Of a stretch of DNA of 64,000 nt, positions 44,141 to 55,781 are shown piece after piece. Every line of letters starts with the position of its first letter. Positions within the stretch are counted from its first letter, which is position 1. The notes under the pieces were generated by a model. That model made no database searches. It was not told the DNA's origin and saw only the letters and a list, made by a program, of their open reading frames with translations. The position numbers and the translations under genes are program-made. The DNA is from Agrypnia vestita (lineage: Eukaryota; Arthropoda; Insecta; Trichoptera; Phryganeidae): assembly GCA_016648135.1 (NCBI GenBank), contig JADDOH010004244.1, positions 124,001 through 188,000 on the forward strand, in the 5' to 3' direction.

Positions 44141-44548
44141 TCGGACGTGAAGTTCTGTTGCTCCCAACAGAACTCCTCGTCGCCACCAGCTTCGCTCAGT
44201 CGGAGAGGAATCGGACTCACCTTACTTCCACAATTTAAACTCAGGGTTCTTCCGGTGTCGTGTACATCGTACTCCAGCTGTCTCTCCCTTTAACTTATTT
44301 TAAGTTGCAACAGTTCAATGACTAGGGTAATACAACGAAACATTATTTAGATGAAGGGGAATTTATTCAAATAAATTTTAAACAGAACTTAATAATGCCA
44401 CAGAAGGTGACAATTTTTTTTTATGACGTGTTTTTGGGAATTTTACACATTGAAACCCTTTTCTTTACAGTAAATTGAGGCGAAGATTTAATTTACCACG
44501 CCTCGACATCAGCGCTAGCGGCCGCGTCATACATGGAGGGAAAAGACA

Positions 44549-45163
44549 GTGGAACTAAATCCTTTTATACTACTTGCGGTGACGCAGCGCAGGTGTCGGG
44601 GCGTGGTATTCACATTCTGCAAATTAATGAACATTTGGGCAAAATTTCTATATCACATTTTAAACAATGAAGCCACAATAGTCTGGCACAAACACCGCTT
44701 CCGCACGTGCTTAGCAATGTTCCTTTTTTCTAAAACCGCTCGACCTGATGCACATGTTCTTGTATTTACGGAGTCAGATAACACGCAGATAACTCGCTCC
44801 AGGCGTGATGTGAAATTGATTAATAGAGAGAATTTGAATACCAGGCAAGTCGTGGTCTTTATTTTGCTGGCCTCGCATCTGAGGAGGATTGCTCCCTTAA
44901 GGGTCCAGAGAACAACCCCACCCCGAGGCTTTGGGCGGCCGATGCAGATGATTACCGGAACATCACCTCTGCAGCTGCCCCCCAGGCGTTGCAATGGATT
45001 CACCTTTCACTCCATGCTGCGTCACCTGGCCATGGCGCGAAGCGCTCCCGTGGAAAAACCCTCTATTAAGACGAAAGACATTATTAACAACCAATCATGT
45101 AATTTCACATGTTATCTTTATGCCACTTCAAATTGCGTCTCTCGGAATGAGCTTACCTATTAA
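44549..45163 (+). other. Long open frame, unrecognised
   Basis: 204 codons are open on the plus strand: MELNPFILLAVTQRRCRG, ... HKHRFRTCLAMFLFSKTARP ... and ending SNCVSRNELTY. The minus strand is also open for 116 codons over part of it (44653-45003). I see no known motif, signal peptide or repeat. The region 44500-45260 is moderately GC-rich and bounded by (TA)n tracts. It may be part of an unrecognised element (LTR region?), since a tight coding signal is lacking. Confidence 0.2.
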
Positions 45164-45425
45164 CACGAGGGTTCACAGAAAAAGTTCACATCTTGCATGC
45201 TGAAGTGTCAGATTCCGAATGCCATTTTGTAATCTCGTCCCCGCCGTTCGCGACCGCTGTGAAACTATCTGCAGTAGACCAAAGACATTATTTTGTTCCA
45301 TAGAATATTTGTGGTACCTACGCGGTCAGAAATCAATTTTTGGTGCAGATCGTTGGTGCGGGGATCGATACATTCATTTTTTCAGAGGTTTCGCGAAGGG
45401 TGTGACGAACAAAGGTTGCCACGTC

Positions 45426-45427
<2 letters not shown>

Positions 45428-45478
<51 letters not shown>
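45428..45478. repeat. (TA)n microsatellite
   Basis: About 25 TA units, uninterrupted. Confidence 0.95.
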
Positions 45479-45480
<2 letters not shown>

Positions 45481-46002
45481 GATATACGTATATAGTGTGT
45501 ATGAGATGTGAGCCGCAGAAGTAGGATGTTGGCAGATCGATACAGGATGCAGATAATAGTCACAGCCGAACGTTGCTATTTATTGTAACAATTCACAGAT
45601 GGTGTTACATACAGGAATATTACTTGCGCATATTACGGCGGCAGGCGACAGAATGGTGGTCCCTGTGACAGAAGCGGGTTAGCCGTTTCGTACCCCGTGA
45701 TTGGCGGACACGGGTCAGATGCTTACGGCTAGAATCGCGTCGGCTCCCGACCGCCACAGATTTTTAATCCATGTTAAATTTAATGAAACCCACCTCCCAA
45801 AAGATAGAAGGACAGCTGGGAATCTACCTCGCAGGAGACGCGATCCTCTGGACAACATACTTTATTGGAAGGAAGAAAAAAAGTTAAATTAAAAAATCCT
45901 TGATTTTTCTAAACGAATTTTTATGATTAATTTTTATAATTAACGAAACCATAACAATTTTTTTCAAAAATTTAGTTTGTAAAATTTTAAAAATATTTTA
46001 AA

Positions 46003-46251
46003 CTAGCCGTTCGTACCCGGCGTTGCACGGGTTAAAGATTAAGTTGAAAATTGATTTGTGGGGGAAACAGATTTGCATCGAAAATATGTCAGGGGAGGGG
46101 AAGGGGTATGAGAATAGGGAGGAAATGTTGCCTATGTTACACGCCGGGTCCCAAAGCATAAGTATGCAAAATTTGTACCGAATCGGACACACGGTGTGGA
46201 TTTGTATAGAGAACAGACAGACAGACAGACATTGAGATTTATAGGTATAGA
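46003..46251 (-). mobile_element. Helitron-like element, copy 3 (249 bp)
   Basis: The minus strand starts TCTATACCTATAAATCTCAA and then GTCTGTCTGTCTG. It ends ACGCCGGGTACGAACGGCTAG, lying between A and T. It is a complete short member with one copy of the internal unit that is expanded at 20031-20499. No coding. Confidence 0.75.
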
Positions 46252-46259
46252 TACTTCTA

Positions 46260-47300
46260 TTTTGATAAGACATTGCTTATGTACACAGCGTAGCATGACA
46301 TTAACATATTTTTTTAGAAGATGAAGGTGTGGTAAAAAAAAATTAAACGAAATTTTTAATCAACTTTAGTCTTTGCGACACTCTCAACCCAATTCTGCGT
46401 AGGTTGGATCTCATAATGCCGATAATATCACGTCAGAACAGGGAGGGTTGATGTTGCCAAAGAACTTTTGTAATGCAAGGTAATGGAAAATAATTACTTT
46501 CGATTGTCAGAAACGTTATTTAACCGGGGAACATGAGCATACGTATTAAATGAAAAGTAATTTGAGCATGCGCGCGGGACGGGGGAGGAGCTAGGTACTG
46601 ACATATTTTCCCTTTAAGCCTTAAAAGTATAAACCCGACCTCGCGAAATTGGTTTCATGATTTATTATCAAACTTTGGAATGAGTTCCTTTTCAGGAGAG
46701 AGATATGTAAGATAGCTGTAAAACTTTCGCCAGAACTGTAAAGTCAAGTATTTTTATAACTTCTATTAAATCATTTACATTTGGGAAAATACATCTCTGC
46801 GAGACGGTTGCTAGGTAATTTAAATGATCCCGCATGAAAATATTTTTTCATGTGTGCGCACCCCCACTACCAAAAAGTGACCAAATAAAAATTTCGTACT
46901 CGTTAGTATGGCGACTACACATTTTATTCAGTACCTAAAAATGTCAAACTGTATTTTTACTTCTGGTTTGTGTCTTCTGGGTATGTCTTCTTCTTATTTA
47001 TTCATTTATTTATTTATTTCAACGGTTACAAAACCTATTACTAGTAATTTGATGTTGCACTAATTACCTTATAATATAAAATGAGAGAATAAGTAAAAGT
47101 AAGTATAAGATAATAAAGATGAAATATGTAGAATACAGAGTTAATATAAAATAACATAATAATGTCAAAAGTAAGCATATAATAACAGAGATAAAAAAAT
47201 AATAATAATTACAGAGTAAATACACAATATCAAAAGTATTAAGAAGAAGTAATATATAGTCAATAGTACGAAATAGTTAACCATTATCACATCACAAATC
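46260..47300. other. AT-rich DNA, nothing recognised
   Basis: A TTTA-rich stretch at 46993-47020 followed by AT-rich text may be an old retroposon 3' end. Nothing firm. Confidence 0.3.
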
Positions 47301-47304
47301 AGCC

Positions 47305-47345
47305 CTAATGATGGACCCTGCAATAGGATCCGAAACGACGGCCAG
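47305..47345 (+). ncRNA. Hammerhead-like motif (Penelope-type end), H7
   Basis: It reads CTAATGA, a TGGACCC...TAGGATCC stem, GAAAC, then gacggccagaaaggtcgca. It matches the minus-strand site at 11371-11403 and its 3' flank (gaaacttcatccagagatgtc). One core base differs from CUGANGA. Confidence 0.4.
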
Positions 47346-47832
47346 AAAGGTCGCAAAAACACGTCATAATACCCCAGAAGACACAAACCAGAAGATTCTG
47401 AGCGGCCGCGAAAACCTGACAACATTCTTGAAATTTTACTGGTACTTTTTAGAAATTGGGCCAATCCATTTTAAGCGGTTCAAAACTGTTTGCTTGATAA
47501 TCTCTTGCATTCCTTTATGTTTTGGTAGTTCAAAACTAATTTTTGTAAATTTTTATTGTATCTTGTTTAAAAACGGCGTCCATTTTTGTTCTACTCGGCG
47601 TGCCGTTTTTCGCATTTTCAGATATCAATAATTTTCTAAATTATTCAGCACTGGTTTAATCTAGGCTTAAATTAACTGCATTGTGTCCAGTATAATCTGG
47701 TCTACAAATCGAAGCCCTATTAATTTATGGAAGTAAATATTACATATCGAGCTTTGGAACAATGTGTAATATTTACTGCTGAACGAATACGTACAGCCAC
47801 TGACAAGTCTGCGACAAACGTTGCGTGGATAT

Positions 47833-48256
47833 GAGTGATAGAGACAACGTTCTACAAAGCCGAAGCTATCCGGTTATCTCTTTATACAGCTATTTATGAT
47901 TTTGTTCATGTGCTCTTTGTAGTTTGTCATCATTTCGAATTGTTGACCATCCAGGTCCATGGCTGATTGTGGGTTTGAGTGATAGAGACAACGTTCTACA
48001 AAGCCGAAGCTACCCGATTATCTCTTTCTAAAGCGATTTATGATTTTGTTCACGTACTCTTTGTAGTTTGTCATCATTTCGAATTGTTGACCATCCAGGT
48101 CCATGGCTGATTGTGGGTTTGAGTGATAGAGACAACGTTCTACAAAGCCGAAGCTACCTGATTATCTCTTTCTAAAGCGATTTATGATTTTGTTCATGTA
48201 CTCTTTGTAGTTTGTCATCGTTTTGAATGTTGACCATCCAGGCCCATGGCTGATTG
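47833..48256. repeat. 144-bp tandem triplication
   Basis: Units start at 47833, 47977 and 48121 with gagtgatagagacaacgttc and end near ccatggctgattgt. The second and third are nearly identical. The first differs at a few bases. Confidence 0.9.
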
Positions 48257-48401
48257 TATCTTTCTTCTCAATGAATTTTTGTGGATGCTGTTTAATTATA
48301 GCATGGGTGTTTACTATCCCTTTTTCGTTAACTGAAGACAGAATTCTCCAAACAGCTTGTCTACCTAAGGCTTCATGGGTTATTCGCCTCGTCCCTGTCA
48401 C
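48162..48401 (-). CDS. Unrecognised minus-strand frame overlapping the triplication
   Basis: The frame reads TGTRRITHEALGRQAVWRI, LSSVNEKGIVNTHAIIKQHP and QKFIEKKDTISHGPGWSTF, ending INRFRKR. It has no ATG at its start (GTG after an upstream stop). Its last third lies in the 144-bp unit, and the TISHGPGWST part is repeated in all three units, with shifts in the others. The composition is protein-like. I do not recognise it. It could be the last exon of a gene or transposon protein caught in the duplication. Confidence 0.25.
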   Translation of the reverse strand: MTGTRRITHEALGRQAVWRILSSVNEKGIVNTHAIIKQHPQKFIEKKDTISHGPGWSTFKTMTNYKEYMNKIINRFRKR

Positions 48402-48455
48402 TCAGGTTGCTGGACGCACTATGTTTTACCACAAACAGTGCAGTGAAGTCGGCGA

Positions 48456-48638
48456 GCGAGAGGCAGCGTCATCACACAGCAATATTACATAACCATTAAA
48501 TAAATACTACCAGAAAGCGAGAGGCAGCATCATCACACAGCAATATTACATAACCATTAAATAAATACTACCAGAAAGCGAGAGGCAGCATCATCACACA
48601 GCAATATTACATAACCATTAAATAAATACTACCAGAAA
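48456..48638. repeat. 61-bp tandem triplication
   Basis: Units start gcgagaggcagc at 48456, 48517 and 48578. The second and third are identical and the first differs by one base (cgtc versus catc). It contains caatattacataaccattaa. Confidence 0.95.
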
Positions 48639-48670
48639 GCAGCCACTGCTTCTCCTTTGGCAGTGGCTGC
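48639..48670. other. Perfect 10-bp hairpin
   Basis: GCAGCCACTG and CAGTGGCTGC enclose a 12-nt loop, directly after the last 61-bp unit. Confidence 0.8.
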
Positions 48671-48719
48671 TACTAGGCCACGGCTAGCATTTTCAATGCA
48701 TATAATTTGCGGTACCCCG

Positions 48720-48820
48720 TGTGCTTCAGAATATAATTGTCCAGCTGGGAATTCGAACCTGATCTTCCACAATCTGATTCCCAATTAGAACCTTTTAGGC
48801 TTCTCCGCAGCCGGTTATAC
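48720..48820 (-). repeat. Possible tRNA-derived SINE head
   Basis: The minus strand has ggctgcggagaagcctaaaa and later atcaggttcgaattcccagc. These look like A-box and B-box positions about 50 nt apart. Only the B box is a good match. Weak evidence. Confidence 0.3.
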
Positions 48821-48999
48821 GAGATACAACAATATAACTGTGCATTTACGTAAAGTGTAAACGTAGGACGAGACAGGGTGTGATAGTAGCCATTTCCGTT
48901 TCTGAATATTATGGTATTCTGAAAAATATGCGATTTATTAACTATGTCCAATTCTATTCAACCACATTTCTATACTAATAATAATTTTAAAAAGTATTT

Positions 49000-49790
49000 A
49001 CTAAATAATAGGAATTAAGAGAATTCTTTAAAAAATCGTTTATTGATTCATTTGTAATGATTGTGATTATTTTTATATAGGAAAACATGTAGAAATTTTG
49101 ATGTTAAAGATAAAGAACACTTTAGATGTTTAGATAGAAATAATTATTCCGAATTTTCGAATCATCTAATTTAATTTAATTTGTTAGTATAAGGGACCAT
49201 TGGCCTTGAAAAATTTATCTGATTTTATATTTAGCTGATTTTTGTATAAGTGTTATTGCCAATATGCCAACAAGTAACACCACATTGAGACACAAACAAA
49301 TACATTCAAAAAACAAATAAAATTTTATTTTGACGTAAATATTGCACATAAAAAATTATTTTATTATAATTGTCTACGGCATACATTGTTTATATTCTTC
49401 ATAGACAAATTATTTTTAAAATTTCAAAATGGCGGAGTTATGTGTTGTCCCGCAAAGGTCATTCTCCATAATGCGGCGTAATCTTGTCGCCAGGGCTTCA
49501 GTGAAATGAAAAAGTTAATTATTTTCTGGTTAAATTATGTAATGTCTTTGGTGTAGCGTGTCAAAATAAATGAGAAATTGTTTTTGTGCTAATAAGATCA
49601 GATTTAAAATAATAAAAAAAAATAATTATCAAGTTAAAAATTAACAATCAAATGCATGTTGCGTCTTAGATAATGTTAATTAATAGTAAGCACTAGCAGC
49701 ACGACCGCGAAAAATCATACAATTAAATAACTTAAAAAACCCTTGAAAAATCAGATATTAAATAAAACGGACATAATTAAATTAATAAAA
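49000..49790. other. AT-rich DNA, nothing recognised
   Basis: No gene or repeat boundary seen. Confidence 0.35.
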
Positions 49791-49855
49791 TAAATATAAC
49801 TTTATTCCAGAATGCGGGGAGGTTCGTGCAATCCCACACATTCCACATACGAATA
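49790..49855 (-). repeat. LINE-like 3' end, minus strand
   Basis: Reverse complement of the 17455-17530 repeat (aactttattccagaatgcgg, gtgcaatcccacacattcca). Confidence 0.5.
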
Positions 49856-49904
49856 GGTACATACATTAAATTATCACATAAATGAAAAGAGAAAAAAAGA
49901 AAAA

Positions 49905-50312
49905 TCAAAAAATTAACCCATAAAAATCAAGTTTTTATTATACTCCCTTTCTCATTTACTAGTTGAAACATTTTTTTCGCTTAACCTACGCGTTGGGCTT
50001 CGGTCGGGCGACGCTATGAAAGGGAGTAATAAAAAATTTCCAAAAATCCAAAATTATACTATAATCAGGTTGAAATATTTTCATACAACTTAGTGAGTTG
50101 TATGAAAAAACGATTAAAAATTTGAAAAATCCAAAAATTTATTAATTTTTTTAACGAAAATTTGATAGATATTTTTGATTGTCGCCACGAGTCTGCTTGC
50201 AAAGTTTCAGCTCGATTGGATCACGGGAAAGGGGTTTAAAATGGATCCAAAGTTTTTTCGTCAGACAAGAAGACAAGCAGACGCCACGAGTTAATATAAA
50301 GGTAGTAACAAA
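49905..50312 (+). repeat. Repeat family D, near-complete copy
   Basis: It runs from ttaacccataaaaatcaagt to acgccacgagttaatataaa, closely matching 28975-29375. It includes the GC-rich segment cgttgggcttcggtcgggcg and the small mirror aacttagtgagttg. Non-coding. Confidence 0.7.
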
Positions 50313-50679
50313 ATGAAAAATAAATAGAAATATATCGTATAACAGCGGCTTTAGCGAACGATGGCATGTAGATTATGAGGGGCCAGTATCTTTCTCCAGT
50401 GTGCATCAATGCTGGATGCTGGAGTAGGGCGGGCTTCCTAGATAATGATATTTCCGGAGCTGTCATATACAAATGTAGCCTGAGCCGCGCGCCGATTGAT
50501 GTGTCACACTCGTCTGCCCGCGCCTCATTAGCGGCTAATCAGTGTTGTTGTTGAAACATTCGAAATAAGGATAGATGATAAGGTGTGTGCAAAATTTCAA
50601 CGAAATCGCGCAAAATTTTTGAGATATTTTCTCCCTCAGTCTGAAAAAGAAAAAATTGTGTTTATTTTGTTATGTTGAT

Positions 50680-50870
50680 CTTTCAAATTTTGATAATGTG
50701 TGGATGTTCTCACGAAGAAATTGGTGAACATTGCATTGTCTACAGTGATCACTTATGCCAGCTCATACACGTTGTAAGCCCTGGGCCATCGTATTATAAT
50801 AATTCTACACACGTTTCTTATATTCACAGCTTCATCTCTGAGAGGCTTCTATAATTTATCTTAATCTGGG
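50680..50870 (+). repeat. Family E repeat copy
   Basis: It reads tgtggatgttctcacgaaga, tggtgaacattgcattgtct, acagtgatcacttatgccag and catctctgagaggcttctat. Same order as 43300-43490. Confidence 0.6.
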
Positions 50871-51376
50871 AAAATATCTAACAGTAATTCAGCCAACTAG
50901 TGATGAGTCAGACAGAGCTTACTTTTTAATAGAAGTGATCTGCACTCAAATTTTATTTAAATGTTTTATTTTTAAATCTATTATTTAAACTTTAACGCTA
51001 TCGAGTTCAACACTTCCGTAACTGCCAATAAATTTATATTGAATCGGTTATAATTGACTATTTTACTACTTTACCGGAAATGAAGTTTATCGGCAATTTT
51101 GTGAGCTATTTTGTGAGTATAGTCGTAAAATTGATTATTCAGAAAATATTTTTATATTTATTTATTTATTTTTCATTGCTTCACTTATATACATTAGTAA
51201 GGTTTGATTTTACTATGCCTGTCTCACTAGAGAGCTCTGTGTTGAGACAGGCAAAGTTTGCAATTATATCTTACTTATATGTTTATATGCTTATATACTA
51301 TACTTATATGCAAGTACATTTTATACAAAATACATTTTATACACAATAGGTTATAAAAAAGTACATTTTATACAAA

Positions 51377-51415
51377 TAGGTTAGGTTAGGTTAGGTTAGG
51401 TTAGGTTAGGTTAGG
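51377..51415 (+). repeat. Interstitial telomeric (TTAGG)n array
   Basis: Seven perfect TTAGG units (51381-51415) preceded by a partial TAGG. TTAGG is the canonical telomere repeat of most insects. Just upstream, tacattttataca occurs several times (51310-51373). Confidence 0.95.
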
Positions 51416-51499
51416 TTTAAAATAATTATCGTCTACACTCAGCCACATGTAAAAATACCTTGATACAATATGTTATCTGCATGAAATTTGAGTTCTCAA

Positions 51500-51900
51500 T
51501 TTGTTTCCCAGTTACTCACAGCTGGACTATTGTAAATCAATTTACACGTGTACAAAACTCTTAAAAGAAAAGCACCACAATATTTGATCGATCTCTGTAC
51601 CCCTGACAATATGACTGGAAGATGGCTCACACTGCGGTCAGCTAAATCGGAGGCACTCTGCAGGCTGGTAGTACCAAGGAGACCTGGAGCCACCAAGTTT
51701 GCGGAACGTGCTTTCAGCTTTGCGGGGCCCAGCTATGTGGAATCAGCAGCCTCCAGTGATGCGATCTATGGAGAACCAGGAACACTTCAAGAAGAGCCTA
51801 AAAACTCATTTTTTCGGGATGTTGCACCTGTAAAGCGCCCTTGAAGCGTCTCTTACGCAAAAATGGCGCTATATAAATAAACATATAACATAACATAACA
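51500..51900 (+). pseudogene. CR1/L2-group LINE C-terminus and 3' end
   Basis: The frame reads YKTLKRKAPQYLIDLCTPD, TLRSAKSEALCRLVVPRRPG and ATKFAERAFSFAGPSYVES, then degenerates. The pattern (PxYLxDL...RTLRS...LxVPR..T..G.RAFSxAxPxLWN) is that of CR1/L2/Daphne proteins. The 3' UTR has aagcgcccttgaagcg, aaaatggcgctatataaata and an (AACAT)n tail ending at about 51903. Truncated and mutated. Confidence 0.75.
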
Positions 51901-52444
51901 TAACTGGTCAACCCATCTGTCTTACCCAAATTTTAATTAATGTTTTTACATTTTACGGATTATTCAATTGTGATACCTTTCTAGGATTGTATTGTATAGT
52001 TTCGGGCCTAAGTGTTTGAAGTTTCTTTGTCCATAAGTGATTCACGCTTTTGGGACTTTCTTTGGAGCATCTTTGTTTATGAATCGGTAATAGTTTTTAT
52101 CGTATTTATTTCGTATTTAAATTTTTGTCATTTTAGGTAAATTGGCGAGTACGGCTATGCATATTTCGTTTACTATAATATATATATATATATATGGCTT
52201 AAACATTGAATCATGCTTATATTTATTAAAGAATTTACCATTACGTATAATGTATATTCCCCGTTATTCGTTATAATAAATATCCTTAGATAAAATAGAC
52301 AAAATACTTATTTATATAAGCATAAAGATTCTATGAAAAAATGTCCAAAGGTTAGTAAATTTTTAATATTTCTAACATTAATGCAAAAATGTTGGCTTAA
52401 ATTTAATTTTTGAATACTTATTTTTATAAAGTTAAGTGGCAAGT

Positions 52445-52500
52445 GTTATGTGCGCAATGTTATGTTATGTTATGTTATGTTATGTTGTGTGTGCAATGTT
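52445..52500. repeat. (ATGTT)n microsatellite
   Basis: Five or six units of atgtt flanked by gtgcaatgtta on the right. It resembles the LINE tail repeat at 51880 in reverse complement. Confidence 0.85.
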
Positions 52501-52751
52501 ACATAATAGCAGACATGACATGTTTGTTACAATAACGCGAACCAATGCGAATAGACCCAACTGTGTTGTGGAATAAAGAGAAGCAATATAATACTGTCGA
52601 TGAGAGATTATGATACTCTCGAAACTCGAGTATTAAAATATAAAATGATAATTAAACTCGAGCAGAGATAACATAGTTTATGTTCCCAACCAAGTTAATG
52701 ATCATCCAAATAAACCTCGTTAATAATAAAAAAAAAACTAATTAGATTCCC

Positions 52752-52850
52752 ATGAATATATCGACCTTATCTGTAAGTCTCATTTTATTTATTGATTAAC
52801 ATAAATATTATCCACTTTTAAATCAATCCACTTTTTCTGGTACAGTAGGC
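52752..52850 (+). repeat. Solo arm of foldback F3-type element
   Basis: tgaatatatcgaccttatct, gtaagtctcatt and atccacttttaaatcaatcc recur at 63922-64000 as the right arm of F3. Here no tRNA-like core is attached. Confidence 0.65.
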
Positions 52851-52963
52851 ACAAATTACTTTGTGTAACTGCCGCTAGGGGACACCAGAAGTAACCGTTT
52901 TAATTCATTTTTATTTTTAACACATTTGATACAAAATACATAATATTATATATATATTATATT

Positions 52964-53285
52964 AAAGAACACATTCTTATTGTGAAGTTGCAATTTTTTC
53001 AGAACAAAGTTCTTTAAAATTTAAAACCAAACTAATTAATCAATTAGAAAGACATAAATCAACAGAGATAAATCAAATTCATGAAAAAATATTTGGCCGC
53101 TACCGGGATTCGAACCACGGATCTCCTATCCGGGGCAGGCGCGTTATCGTTATCGCGATAGGATCTTTTTTTCTTGGATTTGATTTATCTTTATGTCTTT
53201 CTTATTGATTAATTAATTTGTTTTTAAATTTCACAGAAACATTGTTCTGAAAAAATTGCAACTTCACAATAAGAATGTATTCTTG
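52964..53285. mobile_element. Foldback F2 with tRNA-like core
   Basis: The left arm aagaacacattcttattgtg then aagttgcaattttttcagaa (from 52965) is mirrored by the right arm ending gcaacttcacaataagaatg then tattctt (53284). Inverted similarity extends about 120 bp inward (caattagaaagacataaatc versus tttatgtctttcttattgat). The centre, 53095-53165, is a minus-strand tRNA-like sequence. No ORF. Confidence 0.7.
53095..53165 (-). tRNA. tRNA-like pseudogene in F2
   Basis: The minus strand contains cgataacgcgcctgccccgg then ataggagatccgtggttcga atcccggtagc. The T arm CGTGG-TTCGAAT-CCCGG and box B are good, and the D-side text resembles arginine tRNAs (ggataacgcg). The 5' part is damaged. Very similar to the core at 63833-63905. 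Confidence 0.4.
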
Positions 53286-53552
53286 AGTATAATACTCGTA
53301 AATAATAATAATCCGTATTTTCGTTTTGAAAAGGTTAAAAATGACAAAAAGTTGAGTAATGATTAATTTGCTTTTCCGCCCGGATTACTAAGAAAAGATG
53401 GAGGATTTTTAGGTTGGAAATTTCTCGTACATAATGACGACACATTAAGTTGTTTTCAGCAAACTTTAAACACAGAGAGTCGTAAAGTCGGTGTGTAAAT
53501 TAAAGATGAGCCAGTCATACGGAGCTTAAGATAGCGATTACGGCAATGCTCG

Positions 53553-53600
53553 TGTGTGTGTGTGTGAGGGGAGTGGGGGGGGGGGAGGGGGGAGCATTCT
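53553..53600 (+). repeat. (GT)n then G-rich run
   Basis: gtgtgtgtgtgtgagggg followed by gtgggggggggg and aggggggagc. Potential quadruplex-forming simple sequence. Confidence 0.9.
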
Positions 53601-53823
53601 TGTCGATAAACCTAAATCATATTTATTGACTTAGTTTCATAATGGCTGAAAGTTTTGTTATTCCACTCCCCTATTATTCTCAAACGATGTCGTCAGACCG
53701 CCCCCCGACTCTGCAAGCCTTACTTATCATAGTTACATATTATATTTAATAACATTTTGGGCTATAAATCACCGTGTGCCAGGACGCAAAAAAATTGTTG
53801 GTGATAGGGTTCGAGAAAAACTC

Positions 53824-54722
53824 TTAAGGGGAGGTTAAGGTTTTGAACTTTTTTTTTTGCATTTTATTTTTAATTTTTTTAATGAATGTATAACATCGCA
53901 AGAATATCGTGTAAAAATTTCAAGTCAATCGGAGCAAAATTGACGAAATTATGAACATTTGAGCGATACTCAGACTGATTTTCTATACCTGCTCGGGCAG
54001 CTAAGAGACGCGCTCACCTGAGGACTACCGGACGTGCTATTTGTTTTGGAAGGACAAAAATATGCTGATGATGAAAGCTCTTTGCTGTGTGAACATGGCA
54101 TCGACGATTATGTGTAAGTATAAAATAAGTGTTGAGTTTTATTTTGAATTTTACAGTGTGCAAAACTTTAAAGCGTTTTCCCCACATCTCACGTTTTCAA
54201 AGTCGGTGTCCTTCATAACTTCAAAACTACTGCACCGATCCTTTTGAAATTTTGAACACTATTTCTGTACATAACTTACGAGGTAACGCTGGAGACTTTT
54301 TTTCAAATTTGTTATTAATTTTTATTTTTTAATAACAAATTCGTCGATATTTTTCGCAAAAAATCGCGTTTTTCCCTTCAAAGTGTTCCAAAAAATTGAA
54401 AAATTGAAATTTCAAAAAACCCTCCCAGAGTTACCTGGGAAAACTTATTATCTAACGAATGAACTTTGATTTTTTGATTTCAGATGATTTAGCACCAAGT
54501 TATGATGGACACCACAATTCTACTTTTTTCCGAGATACGTCCGAATAATTGCTGCCATTGCCGTATTTTTTAATATTTCGTCTTGAAAATTTTACACAAT
54601 ATTCTTCAAATGTCATACTTTAATGTACCATTGGTTTTAATAAAGAGATTTTAACTGTGTCGTCTCGAAAAATTCACAAAAACATGCCTTTTTTGTACGA
54701 ATTAACCTTACCCCCCCCTTAA
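53824..54722. mobile_element. TTAA-flanked inverted-repeat element (about 0.9 kb)
   Basis: Left TTAA-ggggaggttaaggtt (53824 on) and right aaccttaccccccccTTAA (to 54722) mirror each other, and TTAA is present at both edges. TTAA target duplication is the piggyBac signature (established). The TIR does not show the usual piggyBac start, so the assignment is tentative. No transposase; the 68-codon frame at 54041 is not convincing. Confidence 0.5.
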
Positions 54723-54744
54723 CTTTTATCTGCCAAAACAAAAA

Positions 54745-54890
54745 GACAACTACTCGCTCGGCCACCCGCAGCATCTTATATACCTGTGGCCGTTTTCTGG
54801 ACGCTTCCAGACTCTGTTCGATGACGCTCAGGAGTATTCGAGATAGTTCTGGATCCTCCTCGAGTATACGGGATTGTACTGGAATTTTCG
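54745..54890 (-). promoter_or_regulatory. Orphan heat-shock-type promoter P1
   Basis: On the minus strand, clustered inverted GAA/TTC pentamers (aaaattccagtac at 54876-54890; tccagaactatctcgaatac at about 54834-54853; gtctggaagcgtccagaaaa at 54793-54812) precede a TATA box GGTATATAAG (54775-54784). The order HSE-TATA and spacing of under 100 bp are those of insect hsp promoters. No chaperone ORF follows. Transcription would run at once into the TTAA-flanked element. Confidence 0.4.
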
Positions 54891-54924
54891 ATGGAATATC
54901 TTTGTCGTATTATTATGTTTTATA

Positions 54925-55780
54925 ACGTTAGGTTAGGTTTGTTAGCTATCTTTTAAAAACTGCACGGAAATTCAATAATCTTTAATGCAGCTGAAGTAGA
55001 GGCTGATCTCAAAGTTTGGCATCTACCATTCATGCTGTCCGGAAAACTGTCCTTGAAGATACAGAGGCGCCATTTTACGTGTTGCCTTGTATATTAACCA
55101 CCACAATTCGTATTTTAATATAACATCAAAATTTTGATGTTGCATATACGAATATTTTATCCGTGTTGTCGTATTCAGGATAGCACCTATCCAGGTGATA
55201 TTTCAGATGTCCCGCATAAGTACTGTTACAGTGGTCCATACGTGACACCACAAATGCATTTATGAGTAAACGAGCAGTCTCACGAAGATGTCGAATATTT
55301 TTTCATTTGCCTTAGTTAATAAGCGCATATTCCCTCACAGTTTGGTTGACTTCCGTATACATACATAAAATGATGTATTCGTCATCTTAAATACATCGTC
55401 TAATGCTTTTTCTAACCAACTTCATCCATCCGCTTTTTATTATTTTTCCTTAATCACGGGCTTTCAGGGCACTCCAAGCAATTTACTCAATTTAAGCAGA
55501 AAAGCATTTTCTGATAAAATTGTGTAAGGATACTGGTCGGTCAAAATATTGATCCATGGTAAAATTTGTGATAGATATTACCGTGTTCGTTTCCATGTAA
55601 CTAAGGCGGTACGCTACCAAGCGGTAATCGTAGTTATCAGTCGAAAATCAGTTGCTTACAGAATTTTAGCCGATGTATAGGTACAAATTTAATATTAATT
55701 TTTTTTCATGTTAATTTTAGACGTGCTTAATAATTGCGAGACAGTATCAACGTATTATACAACTTTATTCATTTTACGAC
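54925..55780. other. No gene recognised
   Basis: AT-rich to average composition. gttaggttaggtttg at about 54929 is a two-unit TTAGG scrap. Confidence 0.3.
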
Positions 55781-55781
55781 A

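Noticed and set aside
44003..45563. Ile/Tyr-repeat peptides
   Set aside because: Translations of (TA)n microsatellites.
47833..48638. CRISPR-like array
   Set aside because: Units are contiguous tandem copies with no variable spacers, in a eukaryotic genome.
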